A stretch of 64,000 nucleotides of DNA, from assembly GCF_000519085.1 (NCBI RefSeq), contig NZ_KI912577.1:2609331-2673330 (forward strand). The letters run 5' to 3'. Of the stretch, positions 35,293 through 44,081 are shown piece after piece. Each line of letters begins with the position of its first letter. Position 1 is the first letter of the stretch. Below the pieces are notes generated by a model. It did no database searches. It had not been told where the DNA came from and saw only the letters and a program-made list of their open reading frames with translations. Source of the stretch: Methylobacterium sp. 10. GTDB taxonomy: Bacteria > Pseudomonadota > Alphaproteobacteria > Rhizobiales > Beijerinckiaceae. A program made the position numbers and the translations under genes.

Positions 35293-36035
35293 GGGCGCAC
35301 CGTCGAGCGTGCCCCGATGAGGAACTCGCGATTGCCGTCGCCACCGGCGACAGGGGAGGGGATGAGGCCGAGGACCGACAGGCCGAGATCGGCGACGAGG
35401 CTCGCCACCTCCTCGCAGACCGCCTGGTGGACGGCTTCGTCGCGCACGATGCCGCCGCGCCCGACCCGGTCTCGCCCCGCCTCGAATTGAGGCTTGATCA
35501 ATGCCGCCAGGGCCGCACCGGGAGCCATGAGCGGCACGATTGCGGGCAGGACAAGGCGAAGGGCGATGAAGCTGACATCGATCGCCACCAGGGACGGCGC
35601 GCGGGGGATCGCCGCGGTGTCGAGGCCGCGCACGTCCCGGCCCTCGAGGCTGGTCACGCGGGGATCGCCACGGAGGGAGGCGTGCAGCTGATCGCGGCCG
35701 ACATCGACGGCATAGACATGCCCGGCGCCGGATTTCAGCAGGACATCGGTAAAGCCGCCGGTGGACGCGCCGACATCGAGGCAGACGAGCCCGGCCGGAT
35801 CGAAGCCGAACGCCGCCAGCGCGGCCTGCAGCTTCAGCCCGCCGCGCGAGACGAAGGGGTGTGGCGCGCTCGCCACGATCCGCGCCCGAGGATCGAGCCT
35901 GTCGGAGGCGCGGGTCACGGGGCGGTCGTCGGCGGTGACGAGGCCCGCCTCGATCGCCGCCTGGGCTCTCGCCCGGCTCTCGAAATGGCCACCCTCGACC
36001 AGGAGCCGATCGGCCCTCACCCGGTCCACCGTCAT
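35289..36035 (-). CDS. tlyA: TlyA-family rRNA 2'-O-methyltransferase
   Basis: A 248-aa protein with an N-terminal S4 RNA-binding domain (MTVDRVRADRLLVEGGHFESRARAQAAIEAG) and an FtsJ-type methyltransferase domain (VCLDVGASTGGFTDVLLKSGA, LVAIDVSFIALRLVLPAI, LIKPQFEAGR). TlyA proteins add 2'-O-methyl groups to 16S and 23S rRNA. Many are misnamed hemolysins. It is the first gene of a two-gene set with the iron-sulfur methyltransferase. It is divergent from the CYTH/CHAD gene over about 210 bp. Confidence 0.92.
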   Translation of the reverse strand: MTVDRVRADRLLVEGGHFESRARAQAAIEAGLVTADDRPVTRASDRLDPRARIVASAPHPFVSRGGLKLQAALAAFGFDPAGLVCLDVGASTGGFTDVLLKSGAGHVYAVDVGRDQLHASLRGDPRVTSLEGRDVRGLDTAAIPRAPSLVAIDVSFIALRLVLPAIVPLMAPGAALAALIKPQFEAGRDRVGRGGIVRDEAVHQAVCEEVASLVADLGLSVLGLIPSPVAGGDGNREFLIGARSTVRP

Positions 36036-36245
36036 CGAACCCTTACGATCCCGCGCCTATGATCCCGTGCCCCGGATCGAGGCCCGACCAACCGGGCCAC
36101 CCCGTCCCAGCTACGGGAATTCTCGGGTTTGTCCATCCGGGCAACGACATGGCCCGCTTGCGCGCCCATCGAAGCCCATGGATGATCCACACCCGGTCCT
36201 CGGGCGTTGGCGCCCGTCATACCGGATCACAGAACAGGACGATCG

Positions 36246-37793
36246 ATGGGCACCCCGAGGGAAGTCGAGCTGAAGCTGGATTGCGGCGCCGCGGAACTGG
36301 CGGAGCTGGCGCGCCACCCGCTGCTCGCCGTCGAGCAGCCGACGGAGGCCGAGTTCCTTTCCGCCACCTATTACGACACGGCCGACCGAGCGCTTAACCG
36401 CAAAGGGATGACCCTGCGGGTTCGCCGGCATGGGGAGCGCCACGTTCAGACGGTGAAGGCCGCCTCCTCTGCGGCCGGCCTGTTCGACCGCTCGGAATGG
36501 GAATGGGCGGTGGACGGCCCGATTCCGGACCTGTCGCTTCTCGAGGATACGCCGGTGCCGGACGTGCTCGGCAGCGCGTCCTCGCCGGACCTCAACGCCG
36601 TCGTCACCACCGTGATCGAGCGCACCACCCGCGCCGTCGCTCATGGACACTCGCGCATTTCGGCGACCCTCGACCAAGGGCGGGTGGAGACGCCGGTCGG
36701 CGACGCGCCCATCTGGGAACTCGAACTCGAACTGATGGAGGGCGATCCGGCGGACCTGTTCTCCCTGGCGCAGGGCCTCGCTGAGACCGTGCCCCTGCGC
36801 CTCGGCGTGCTCTCGAAGAGCGAGCGCGGCTTCAGGATCCTCGCCGAGACCCTGCGGCGGCCGAGCAAGGCCGTAGCGGTCAAGCTCGACGAGGACGCCT
36901 CGGCGGCGACAGCCTTCCGCTCCATCGCCGTCGCCTGCCTGACCCATCTGCGGCTCAACGAGGATGTCTTCTTGAAGACGCGCGACCCGGAAGGGCTGCA
37001 CCAGATCCGCGTCGCCCTGCGGCGGCTGCGCTCGGCCTTCACCCTGTTCAAGCCGATTCTCGTGAGCGATCCCGCCGCCACGCATCTGCGTGAGGAGATC
37101 AAGCGCGTCACCGAGCCGTTCGGACACGCCCGCAACCTCGACGTCTTCCTCAGCGAGACCCTGGCCGACGAGATGGCGCGGAGACCGGAGGAGGCGGGGC
37201 TCGACGATCTGCGAATCCGGCTCGAAGCCGAGCGGGACCGCGCCTACGGGACCGTCTTCTCGATCCTGGAATCGCAGTCCTGGCGCGGCCTGATCCTCGA
37301 TTTGTCCGCCTGGATCGAGACCGGGCCGTGGCGCGGCGACGCGAAGCGGGAGGCGGTCTCGGCCCGCGATCATGCGGAAGCGATGCTCGACAAGGCCCGT
37401 CGGCGCATCCGCAAGCGCGGCCGCCATCTCCAGCGCCTCGATGCGGAGGCCCGGCACGAGGTCCGTATCGAAGCCAAGAAACTGCGCTACGGTGCGGAGT
37501 TCTTCGCCTCGCTCTACGGGGAGAAGAGGGCGCAGAAGCGCCACAAGGCGTTCGTCTCGGCTCTCTCGGACCTGCAGGACCATCTCGGCGCGCTCAACGA
37601 CCTCGCCACCGCCCATTCCGTGCTCGCGAGCCTGGCCTCCACCGGGACGGGCGAGGCCGCCGATGGCGACGGGCGGGCGCTGTTCGCCGCCGGCCTCACC
37701 GCCGCCGACGGCGAAGCCCGCACCCACGACCTGCTGAAGGCGGCGGAGAAGGCACATGCGACGCTGCTCGACGTGAAGCCGTTCTGGCGCTGA
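36246..37793 (+). CDS. CYTH and CHAD domain protein
   Basis: A 515-aa two-domain protein. Residues about 1-200 form a CYTH triphosphate-tunnel domain starting with EVELKLD (ExExK). Residues about 220-510 form a CHAD domain rich in histidine and basic residues, with HQIRVALRRLRSAF and HEVRIEAKKLRYGAEFF. CYTH enzymes hydrolyse triphosphates, and CHAD binds polyphosphate. The fusion therefore probably acts on inorganic triphosphate or polyphosphate granules. The ATG at 36246 is the only one adjacent to the domain start. Confidence 0.92.
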   Translation: MGTPREVELKLDCGAAELAELARHPLLAVEQPTEAEFLSATYYDTADRALNRKGMTLRVRRHGERHVQTVKAASSAAGLFDRSEWEWAVDGPIPDLSLLEDTPVPDVLGSASSPDLNAVVTTVIERTTRAVAHGHSRISATLDQGRVETPVGDAPIWELELELMEGDPADLFSLAQGLAETVPLRLGVLSKSERGFRILAETLRRPSKAVAVKLDEDASAATAFRSIAVACLTHLRLNEDVFLKTRDPEGLHQIRVALRRLRSAFTLFKPILVSDPAATHLREEIKRVTEPFGHARNLDVFLSETLADEMARRPEEAGLDDLRIRLEAERDRAYGTVFSILESQSWRGLILDLSAWIETGPWRGDAKREAVSARDHAEAMLDKARRRIRKRGRHLQRLDAEARHEVRIEAKKLRYGAEFFASLYGEKRAQKRHKAFVSALSDLQDHLGALNDLATAHSVLASLASTGTGEAADGDGRALFAAGLTAADGEARTHDLLKAAEKAHATLLDVKPFWR

Positions 37794-37918
37794 ACCGCAG
37801 CCTCATACCGGACGGTGGTGAGTGCACCTCATCGCCGTCCGCCCGCGCGACGGCGCAGCGGCTTGCGTGCGCCGAACGCGCTGAGACCGGCCATCGGTCG
37901 AAACAGCGCCGCTCGGTA

Positions 37919-38734
37919 TCAGTCGCCGCGCACACTCAAAGCATAGAGCGTGATCGCTGCGGCGTTCGACACGTTGATGCTGCGGATCTCGCCGCTGAAG
38001 GGAATGCGGGCGAGAACGTCGCAATTGTCCCGCGTGCGCTGGCGCAGGCCCTTGCCCTCGGCGCCGAGCACGATCACCGCCGGCCGCTTCGGTCCGACGG
38101 AATCGAGGGTGGCCTCGCCCTCGGAATCGAGACCGATACGGGTGAAGCCGCGCTTGCCGAGGTCGATCAACGCATCGGACAGGTTGCGCACGATCACGAG
38201 GGGCACGTGTTCGAGCCCGCCCGATGCGGATTTGGCGAGCACGCCGGTGGCAGTGGGCGAATGCCGCGCCGTTGTGATGATCCCCGCGACGCCGAAAGCG
38301 GCTGCGGTACGGACGATGGCACCGACATTGTGCGGGTCGGTGATCTGGTCCAGCGCCAGCAGCAGCGCGTCGTCCGGCAGGTCGTCGAGATCCGGGCCGG
38401 GCAGGGGATCGGCCTCGAGATAGAGGCCCTGATGCACGGCGTCCGGCCCGAGAAGGGCGTTGATCGCATTGGGACGCACCAGTTCGGCGTCGATCCTGAG
38501 CGGGCCGAGCTCCTCGGTTAGGCGGGCGAGAGCGTTCTCCGTGGCGAGCAGCCGATGCAGCCCGCGCCCCTCGTTCGCCAGCGCCTGCGACACTGGGTGC
38601 CAGCCATAGAGCACGACATGGTCGCCGCTCACGCCGCGCGGCCCGGAGGAGGGCGGTCCGTGACGAAACCGGTCGCGCTGGCCGCCGGGGCGGCTGGTGC
38701 GGGGCCCGCCCGGCCCGTCGCGTCGCGTATTCAT
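37919..38734 (-). CDS. rlmB: 23S rRNA (guanosine-2'-O)-methyltransferase RlmB-like (SpoU family)
   Basis: A 271-aa protein. An N-terminal substrate-binding region (VVLYGWHPVSQALANEGRGLHRLLATENA) is followed by the SPOUT domain with its three motifs: LDQITDPHNVGAIVRTAAAFGV, VIVLGAEGKGLRQ and IPFSGEIRSINVSNAAAITLYAL. The knotted fold binds SAM. Gm2251 of 23S rRNA is the expected target. The start MNTRRDGPGG was chosen; an upstream extension looks non-coding. It is divergent from tRNA-Glu. Confidence 0.92.
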   Translation of the reverse strand: MNTRRDGPGGPRTSRPGGQRDRFRHGPPSSGPRGVSGDHVVLYGWHPVSQALANEGRGLHRLLATENALARLTEELGPLRIDAELVRPNAINALLGPDAVHQGLYLEADPLPGPDLDDLPDDALLLALDQITDPHNVGAIVRTAAAFGVAGIITTARHSPTATGVLAKSASGGLEHVPLVIVRNLSDALIDLGKRGFTRIGLDSEGEATLDSVGPKRPAVIVLGAEGKGLRQRTRDNCDVLARIPFSGEIRSINVSNAAAITLYALSVRGD

Positions 38735-38889
38735 GGTGTGATCCACTGTCTGACGGCAGGACGGAAACGCCGCGCCGATGCTGAGCAGCGACAAAGCGAC
38801 CGCCATGCCGTTCGTCAAGCGTGAAACACCGCGAAACGCCGGTTGCCCTGCCGGGGGAAGCCGCCTATAGAACCCTCGCTCTTGAGCAA

Positions 38890-38964
38890 GCGCCCTTCGT
38901 CTATCGGTTAGGACGTCAGCCTTTCACGCTGAAAAGGCGGGTTCGATTCCCGCAGGGCGCGCCA
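38890..38964 (+). tRNA. tRNA-Glu (anticodon TTC)
   Basis: A 75-nt cloverleaf. The 7-bp acceptor stem is GCGCCCT/AGGGCGC, the anticodon stem TCAGC/GCTGA with loop CTTTCAC gives anticodon TTC (38923-38925), and the T-arm is GGCGGGTTCGATTCCCGC-like. The CCA end is encoded. No integrase or duplicated 3' end nearby suggests use as an attachment site. Confidence 0.97.
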
Positions 38965-39380
38965 ACACCATCAAGCGTCGACGCTGATCGGGTTGGCGCG
39001 ATGCGTTCGCCGCCAAGTCGGGCGATGGCTGCGAGGCCGGCGTGTAGATCCTACTGCCCTGGCGAATATCTCGACGAACATCCGTAGATGCTGACATCCC
39101 TGGTCATGCCGGCGCGCTGATGCTGCCGGGCGGCGCGACCTCATCTGGTGAGAGCCCGCTTCCGGATTGTGATCCTCGACATGGCGGATTGTCCCGCCGG
39201 CCACATGGTCATCACGTGGCGTGCGGACGGCCAACGGGCATCCCAAGGTGATTTCGACGCGGACGTCGTTGATCGACCACTCTGGTCGGGGACGTCAGTA
39301 TGGAGATGTAGTCGATCTCCATGCCGTGCCCCGAGATGGGCCGAGACACGATCCCGGAGCCGGCCGCACCGGCCTTGCCT
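38965..39380. other. Gene-free stretch downstream of tRNA-Glu
   Basis: 416 bp with no credible gene. It begins with a nested inverted repeat: GCGCCAAC (38959-38966, reaching back over the CCA end) pairs with GTTGGCGC (38992-38999). An inner palindrome AGCGTCGACGCT lies at 38974-38985. This may act in 3'-end processing or termination. Nothing else was recognised. Confidence 0.4.
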
Positions 39381-40769
39381 TCAAACGACGGTCGAAATGG
39401 CGCCCGGCGGGTGTGCCAGCAGGGTCGCCAGAAGGCCGAGGCCGTATTGCAGGGCCTCGCTATCGGGCGCGGCACCGAGGGAGACGCGGATCGAGTCGGG
39501 CGCCGGACCGACGGCGAAGGCGTCGCTCTGGATCACCGACACACCGAGTTGGCGCGCATGCGCGCCGAACTCGCCCCGTCGCCACGGTGCCGGAAGCGAG
39601 AGCCAGAGATGGTGCCCGCAGGAATGCGCGTGGACATCGAGGCCCGCGAGGGCCTCCCGCGCCACGATCTGACGGCGGCCGTTCTCCCGCCTGATGGAAG
39701 CGACGATCTCGTCGAGGTCTCCATTCGTGATCCAGTGAGAGGCGAGGGCGGCGGCAAGTGGTGACGCCATCATGCTGATGGCGCGCAGTTCCGCCGCGAC
39801 GCGGACCGCTTCGTTCGTGCCCGGCACGGCGACATAAGCGATGCGCAAGCCCGGGGTGACGCATTTGGACAAAGTCGCCACATGCCAGGTGATGTCGCCG
39901 GCGAAAGCTGCGAACGGGGCCGGGGCGTCGGGAGGCAGGGCGCCGTAGGCGTCATCTTCGATGATCGCGACCCCGTGGGACCGGGCAATCTCGGCGATCC
40001 GCTCGCGACGGGACAGCGGGATCGTCGCCGTCGTCGGGTTGTCGAGGGTCGGCACGAGGTAGAGGGCCCGCGGCGTCCCCACCCGGCAGCATTCGAGGAA
40101 GGAATCGGGATCGATGCCGTCGCCGTCCGTCGCGACGGGAAGCAGCCCAGCCCCACGCCGCTCGGCCACCATGCGCAGGCCCGGATAGGTCAGGGCGGGA
40201 ACGCACAGCGCATCACCGGGCCTCAACAGCACGGCGAGAATGGCCGAGAGGGCGGCCTGCGCACCGCCGGCCACGATGACCCGCTGGACCGGGACAGGAC
40301 CCAGCCGGCGAGCGAGCCATGCCGCCGCGGCCGCACGATCCGCCATATTGCCCGCACTGTCCTGGTACTGCATGCGGTCGAGGAAGCCCGGCGAGGAGGA
40401 AAGCCGCGCCAGGCCCGCCTCCATGCGCTCGGCAAGCCGCGCCTCCGCCGGCTGGGGCGGCATGTTCATGCTGAAATCGACGCTCGCCGAAGGGTCCGGC
40501 GTACGGACCTTAGGGAGTGGCGGCGCGGCGGCGCGAACGAAGCTGCCTCGTCCGGCCGAGGCATCGATCAGCCCGGCCCTCCGCGCCTCGTTGAATGCAC
40601 GCGTGACCGTGGTGAGATCGACGTCGAGATGCTTGGCCAAGCTGCGCTGGGGCGGCAGCCGCATGCCGGGGGCCAGCCGCCCGGTGCGAATGTCGTCCGC
40701 CAGGACCCGGACGATGGCCAGATATTTCGGCCCGGTCTCGTCCGATATTGTAGGGCTCCACGATTCCAT
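39381..40769 (-). CDS. MocR-type regulator (GntR DNA-binding domain fused to aminotransferase)
   Basis: A 462-aa fusion. Residues about 1-80 form a GntR winged helix: PKYLAIVRVLADDIRTGRLAPGMRLPPQRSLAKHLDVDLTTVTRAFNEARRAGLIDASAGRGSFV. Residues about 110-460 form a PLP aminotransferase-like domain (TLDNPTTATIPLSRRERIAEIA, IIEDDAYGALPPDAP, TLSKCVTPGLRIAYVA) with the PLP lysine in LSKC. MocR regulators sense amino or PLP compounds rather than transaminate. It is divergent from the DUF983/bd-oxidase genes, with repeated TTGTAT sites between. Confidence 0.93.
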   Translation of the reverse strand: MESWSPTISDETGPKYLAIVRVLADDIRTGRLAPGMRLPPQRSLAKHLDVDLTTVTRAFNEARRAGLIDASAGRGSFVRAAAPPLPKVRTPDPSASVDFSMNMPPQPAEARLAERMEAGLARLSSSPGFLDRMQYQDSAGNMADRAAAAAWLARRLGPVPVQRVIVAGGAQAALSAILAVLLRPGDALCVPALTYPGLRMVAERRGAGLLPVATDGDGIDPDSFLECCRVGTPRALYLVPTLDNPTTATIPLSRRERIAEIARSHGVAIIEDDAYGALPPDAPAPFAAFAGDITWHVATLSKCVTPGLRIAYVAVPGTNEAVRVAAELRAISMMASPLAAALASHWITNGDLDEIVASIRRENGRRQIVAREALAGLDVHAHSCGHHLWLSLPAPWRRGEFGAHARQLGVSVIQSDAFAVGPAPDSIRVSLGAAPDSEALQYGLGLLATLLAHPPGAISTVV

Positions 40770-40782
40770 GATTGACCCTACA

Positions 40783-40893
40783 TTGTACGAAGTTGTATGC
40801 ATACGCAGAACAGATACACACGCTGCACAATCTTGCAAACCAACAGCCGCACGTTACGAAGCAAGCCATTGTATGGATTTTGATACCATACAA
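40783..40893. promoter_or_regulatory. Probable MocR operator region
   Basis: An AT-rich island between the divergent MocR and DUF983 genes. It holds TTGTAC and TTGTAT (40783 and 40793, exactly 10 bp apart), the palindrome GTATGCATAC (40795-40804), and the inverted repeat TTGTATGG-N9-CCATACAA (40869-40893). Repeated TTGTAT half-sites suggest cooperative binding by the regulator. Confidence 0.55.
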
Positions 40894-40963
40894 GGCTGAG
40901 CACGCAAACCCGAGCCGCTTCCGCTGCACTGCGGGACGTGAGCCAAAGCGAGGAACCTCGACC

Positions 40964-41368
40964 ATGGACGGAACGACGGATCGATCCTTGTTGTCGGTCG
41001 GCCTGCGTTGCCGATGCCCGCGCTGCGGCGAGGGGCGGCTGTTCGATGGTTTCATCACCCTCAAGCCGGGATGCGAGGCCTGCGGCCTCGATTACGGTTT
41101 CGCCGATCCGGCGGACGGCCCCGCCTTCTTCATCATGATGTCGATGGCATTTCCCGTCACGGCCTTCGGAATCTGGCTGGAATTGTCCTACGATCCGCCG
41201 CTCTGGCTCCATGCGGTGCTGACGCTCCCGCTGCTGCTCCTGGCCTGCGTGCCGATCATCCGCCCCCTCAAGGGGCTCTTCATCGCGAGCCAGTACATCA
41301 ACAGGGCCGAGGAGGGCCGCTTCGCCGTTGCGGCCCCACAGAGGCCCGAACCCGAGTCGGGGCGTTGA
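40964..41368 (+). CDS. DUF983 membrane protein
   Basis: A 134-aa protein. A cysteine-rich start (LRCRCPRCGEGRLFDGFITLKPGCEACGLDYGFADPADGPAFF) looks like a zinc-ribbon. Two or three hydrophobic helices follow (FIIMMSMAFPVTAFGIWLEL and AVLTLPLLLLACVPIIRPL). DUF983 proteins often lie near cytochrome oxidase genes. Here it precedes the bd oxidase by about 90 bp. A role in oxidase assembly is a plausible inference, not shown. The upstream open frame from 40772 runs through the operator region and is rejected. Confidence 0.85.
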   Translation: MDGTTDRSLLSVGLRCRCPRCGEGRLFDGFITLKPGCEACGLDYGFADPADGPAFFIMMSMAFPVTAFGIWLELSYDPPLWLHAVLTLPLLLLACVPIIRPLKGLFIASQYINRAEEGRFAVAAPQRPEPESGR

Positions 41369-41461
41369 GCGCGACGAGACGATGGGGCAGGGTTACGTCC
41401 ACATATCGAGCCGCCGAGTCGCGTTCCTGCCCGTTCCCCGTCACCATCCAGGTTGATCGAC

Positions 41462-42880
41462 ATGCTGTCGGACGTTGACGCCCTCTTGCTCGCGAGAATC
41501 CAGTTCGGGTTCACGGTGGCATTCCACATCGTGTTCCCGGCGTTCTCCATCGGGCTCGCCAGCTTTCTCGCCGTACTGGAGGGACTCTGGCTGGCGACGG
41601 GCCGTCAGGTCTTCCTCGATCTGTTCAAGTATTGGATCAAGATTTTCGCCATCGCATTCGCCATGGGCGTCGTGTCCGGCCTGGTCATGTCCTACCAGTT
41701 CGGCACGAACTGGTCGGTCTTCTCCGACAGGACGGGTCCGGTGCTCGGGCCACTGATGGCCTACGAGGTGCTCTCGGCCTTTTTCCTCGAGGCCGGCTTC
41801 CTCGGCGTGATGCTGTTCGGCATGTCCAGGGTCGGGCCGAAGCTGCATTTCTTCGCGACCCTCATGGTGGCGATCGGTACCTTCTTCTCCGCCTTCTGGA
41901 TCCTGTCGGTGAATTCCTGGATGCAGACGCCGCAGGGCTACGGCATCAATGCCGCCGGCCAGTTCATCCCGGAGGATTGGTGGGCGATCGTCTTCAATCC
42001 TTCCTTCCCGTACCGTCTGGTCCACATGGTGCTGGCCGCCTACCTCACCACTTCCCTCGTTGTCGGGGCGGTGGGAGCCTGGCACCTGCTGCGTGACCGC
42101 TACAATCTCGGGGCGCGGACGATGTTCTCGATGGCCATGTGGATGGCCGCCATCGTCGCGCCGCTACAGATCCTGGCCGGCGACGCCCACGGGCTGAACA
42201 CCCTCGAGCACCAGCCCGCCAAGGTCATGGCAATGGAGGGGCATTTCGAGAGCCATCCGGACGGGGCGCCGCTGATCCTGTTCGGCCTGCCGAACCAGGC
42301 GGAAGGCCGGGTCGATTACGAGATCTCCATTCCGAAACTGTCCTCGCTGATCCTCAAACACGGGTGGAACGAGCCGCTGAAGGGGCTCGATACGGTTGAT
42401 CGGAAAAACTGGCCGCCGGTTCCGGTGGTGTTCTGGTCCTTCCGCGTGATGATCGGCCTCGGCATGCTGATGCTGCTCCTCGGCCTCTTCAGCCTGTATG
42501 CGCGCTACAGGAAGGCGCTCTACGAATGGACGCTCCTGCACCGCTTCGCCATCGCCATGGGTCCGGCCGGATTCGTGGCGGTGGTGGCGGGCTGGATCAC
42601 CACGGAGGTGGGGCGCCAGCCCTTCACCGTCTACGGCCTGCTGCGCACGGCGGAATCGGCGTCTCCCCTGTCGGCACCGGCCGTCGGCTCCTCCCTCGTC
42701 GCCTTCGTGCTGATCTATTTCGCGGTGTTCGGCATGGGGATCCTCTACATCCTGCGCCTGATGGCCAAATCCCCGCATCTCGGCGAGCACGGGATCGAGC
42801 CCGGCGTTCCGATCCGCACCGCGGGCATCACGCCCGCATCCTCGGTCGATCCCGGCCGCTCCCTCCATCCGGCCGAGTGA
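41462..42880 (+). CDS. cioA: Cytochrome bd-type quinol oxidase subunit I
   Basis: A 472-aa inner-membrane subunit with about nine helices. Haem-ligand regions are RIQFGFTVAFHIVFPAFSIGLASF, GVVSGLVMSYQFGTNWS and GWITTEVGRQPFTVYG; the EVGRQPW-like motif is characteristic. The quinol loop between helices 6 and 7 is short, as in cyanide-insensitive oxidases (CioA), not the long E. coli CydA type. It takes electrons from quinol to reduce oxygen. An ATG at 41462 and a TTG at 41453 are both possible starts; the ATG has the better ribosome site. Confidence 0.93.
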   Translation: MLSDVDALLLARIQFGFTVAFHIVFPAFSIGLASFLAVLEGLWLATGRQVFLDLFKYWIKIFAIAFAMGVVSGLVMSYQFGTNWSVFSDRTGPVLGPLMAYEVLSAFFLEAGFLGVMLFGMSRVGPKLHFFATLMVAIGTFFSAFWILSVNSWMQTPQGYGINAAGQFIPEDWWAIVFNPSFPYRLVHMVLAAYLTTSLVVGAVGAWHLLRDRYNLGARTMFSMAMWMAAIVAPLQILAGDAHGLNTLEHQPAKVMAMEGHFESHPDGAPLILFGLPNQAEGRVDYEISIPKLSSLILKHGWNEPLKGLDTVDRKNWPPVPVVFWSFRVMIGLGMLMLLLGLFSLYARYRKALYEWTLLHRFAIAMGPAGFVAVVAGWITTEVGRQPFTVYGLLRTAESASPLSAPAVGSSLVAFVLIYFAVFGMGILYILRLMAKSPHLGEHGIEPGVPIRTAGITPASSVDPGRSLHPAE

Positions 42881-42890
42881 GGACGCCACC

Positions 42891-43898
42891 ATGCTCGCGA
42901 GCATCGACCTGACCGTCGTCTGGGCCTTCATCATCGCCTTCGCGGTTTTCGCCTACATCGTGATGGACGGGTTCGATCTCGGTCTCGGAATCCTGTTCCC
43001 GGCATTCCGGCCGGGCCAGGAGCGGGACACCGCCATGAACTCCGTGGCCCCGGTCTGGGACGGCAACGAGACCTGGCTGGTCCTGGGCGGGGGAGGGCTG
43101 TTCGCCGCCTTTCCGCTCGCCTACGCGGTGATCATGCCGGCCCTCTACGCGCCGATCATCGCCATGCTGCTGGGCCTGATCTTCCGCGGCGTCGCCTTCG
43201 AGTTCCGCTGGCGCGACCCCGGCCATCGCGCCCTGTGGGACATCGCCTTCACCGGCGGATCGGTGGTGGCTACCTTCGCCCAGGGTGTCGCCCTCGGTGC
43301 CCTGCTGCAAGGCATCAAGGTCGAGGGCCGCGCCTATGCCGGCGGCTGGTGGGACTGGCTGTCTCCCTTCAGCGTGCTCGTCGGAATCGGCCTGGTCTGC
43401 GGCTATGCGCTGCTGGGGGCGACCTGGCTCGTCATGCGCACGGAAGGGTCGCTGCAGGCCCGTGCCCGCACCCTCTCCCTCTGGCTCGGCGCGGCGACGA
43501 TCACGGCTGTGGCGGTGGTCAGCGCGGCGACGCCGTTCCTGAAAGGGCAATACTGGGAGCGCTGGTTCTCCATGCCGAACGTGCTGCTCACGGCGCAGGT
43601 GCCGATCCTGGTGGCCGTCGCCTCGTTCCTGTTCTTCCACCTGCTGCGGAAGGGGGCAGAGACCGCGCCGTTTCTCCTGTCCCTCGGCCTGTTCCTACTG
43701 TCCTTCGCCGGGCTCGGGATCAGCATCTTCCCGGATATCGTGCCCGGTCGCATCACCATCTGGGAGGCCGCCTCGCCGCATTCGAGCCAGGTCTTCCTCC
43801 TGGCCGGCGCCTCCGTGCTGATCCCCATCATCCTGGCCTATACCGCCTATTCGTACTGGGTCTTTCGCGGAAAGGTCGACGCGGCGGGGTACCATTGA
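42891..43898 (+). CDS. cioB: Cytochrome bd-type quinol oxidase subunit II
   Basis: A 335-aa membrane subunit with about eight helices. The family start IDLTVVWAFIIAFAVFAYIVMDGFDLGLGILFP and the VWDGNETWLVLGGGGLFAAFPLAYAV segment are diagnostic of CydB/CioB. It follows subunit I by 10 bp. Its stop is immediately followed by the start of a DUF2474 gene (TGATG). Together they form a bd oxidase that works at low oxygen or with cyanide present. Confidence 0.94.
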   Translation: MLASIDLTVVWAFIIAFAVFAYIVMDGFDLGLGILFPAFRPGQERDTAMNSVAPVWDGNETWLVLGGGGLFAAFPLAYAVIMPALYAPIIAMLLGLIFRGVAFEFRWRDPGHRALWDIAFTGGSVVATFAQGVALGALLQGIKVEGRAYAGGWWDWLSPFSVLVGIGLVCGYALLGATWLVMRTEGSLQARARTLSLWLGAATITAVAVVSAATPFLKGQYWERWFSMPNVLLTAQVPILVAVASFLFFHLLRKGAETAPFLLSLGLFLLSFAGLGISIFPDIVPGRITIWEAASPHSSQVFLLAGASVLIPIILAYTAYSYWVFRGKVDAAGYH

Positions 43899-44035
43899 TG
43901 GAGCCCGCCACGTCTCCCCGGAGACCTCTTCCGTTGTGGCGGCGTCTCCTCTGGTTCGCGGCGATCTGGGCGGCGAGCATCGTCGCCCTCGGGATCGTCT
44001 CGTTCGGTCTGCGGGCCTGGCTCAAGGCCAATTGA
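43898..44035 (+). CDS. DUF2474 small membrane subunit of the bd oxidase
   Basis: A 45-aa single-helix protein, MEPATSPRRPLPLWRRLLWFAAIWAASIVALGIVSFGLRAWLKAN in composition: a basic N-terminus then one membrane helix. The ATG overlaps the last base of the cioB stop (TGATG), so it is translationally coupled. Small proteins of this family follow cioAB genes and are thought to be accessory subunits analogous to CydX. The role is inferred by position. Confidence 0.85.
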   Translation: MEPATSPRRPLPLWRRLLWFAAIWAASIVALGIVSFGLRAWLKAN

Positions 44036-44081
44036 CACCTGGCGACCGAACGCATGGCGACATGCGAAGCGGCTACCTCGA

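Noticed and set aside
33929-35344. Long minus-strand frame extending the small membrane protein upstream
   Set aside because: It runs through the iron-sulfur methyltransferase gene in another frame. Only the last 82 codons, with a ribosome site, look real.
38959-38999. Possible attachment site at the 3' end of tRNA-Glu
   Set aside because: There is an inverted repeat but no direct repeat of the tRNA end, and no integrase or mobile-element gene nearby.
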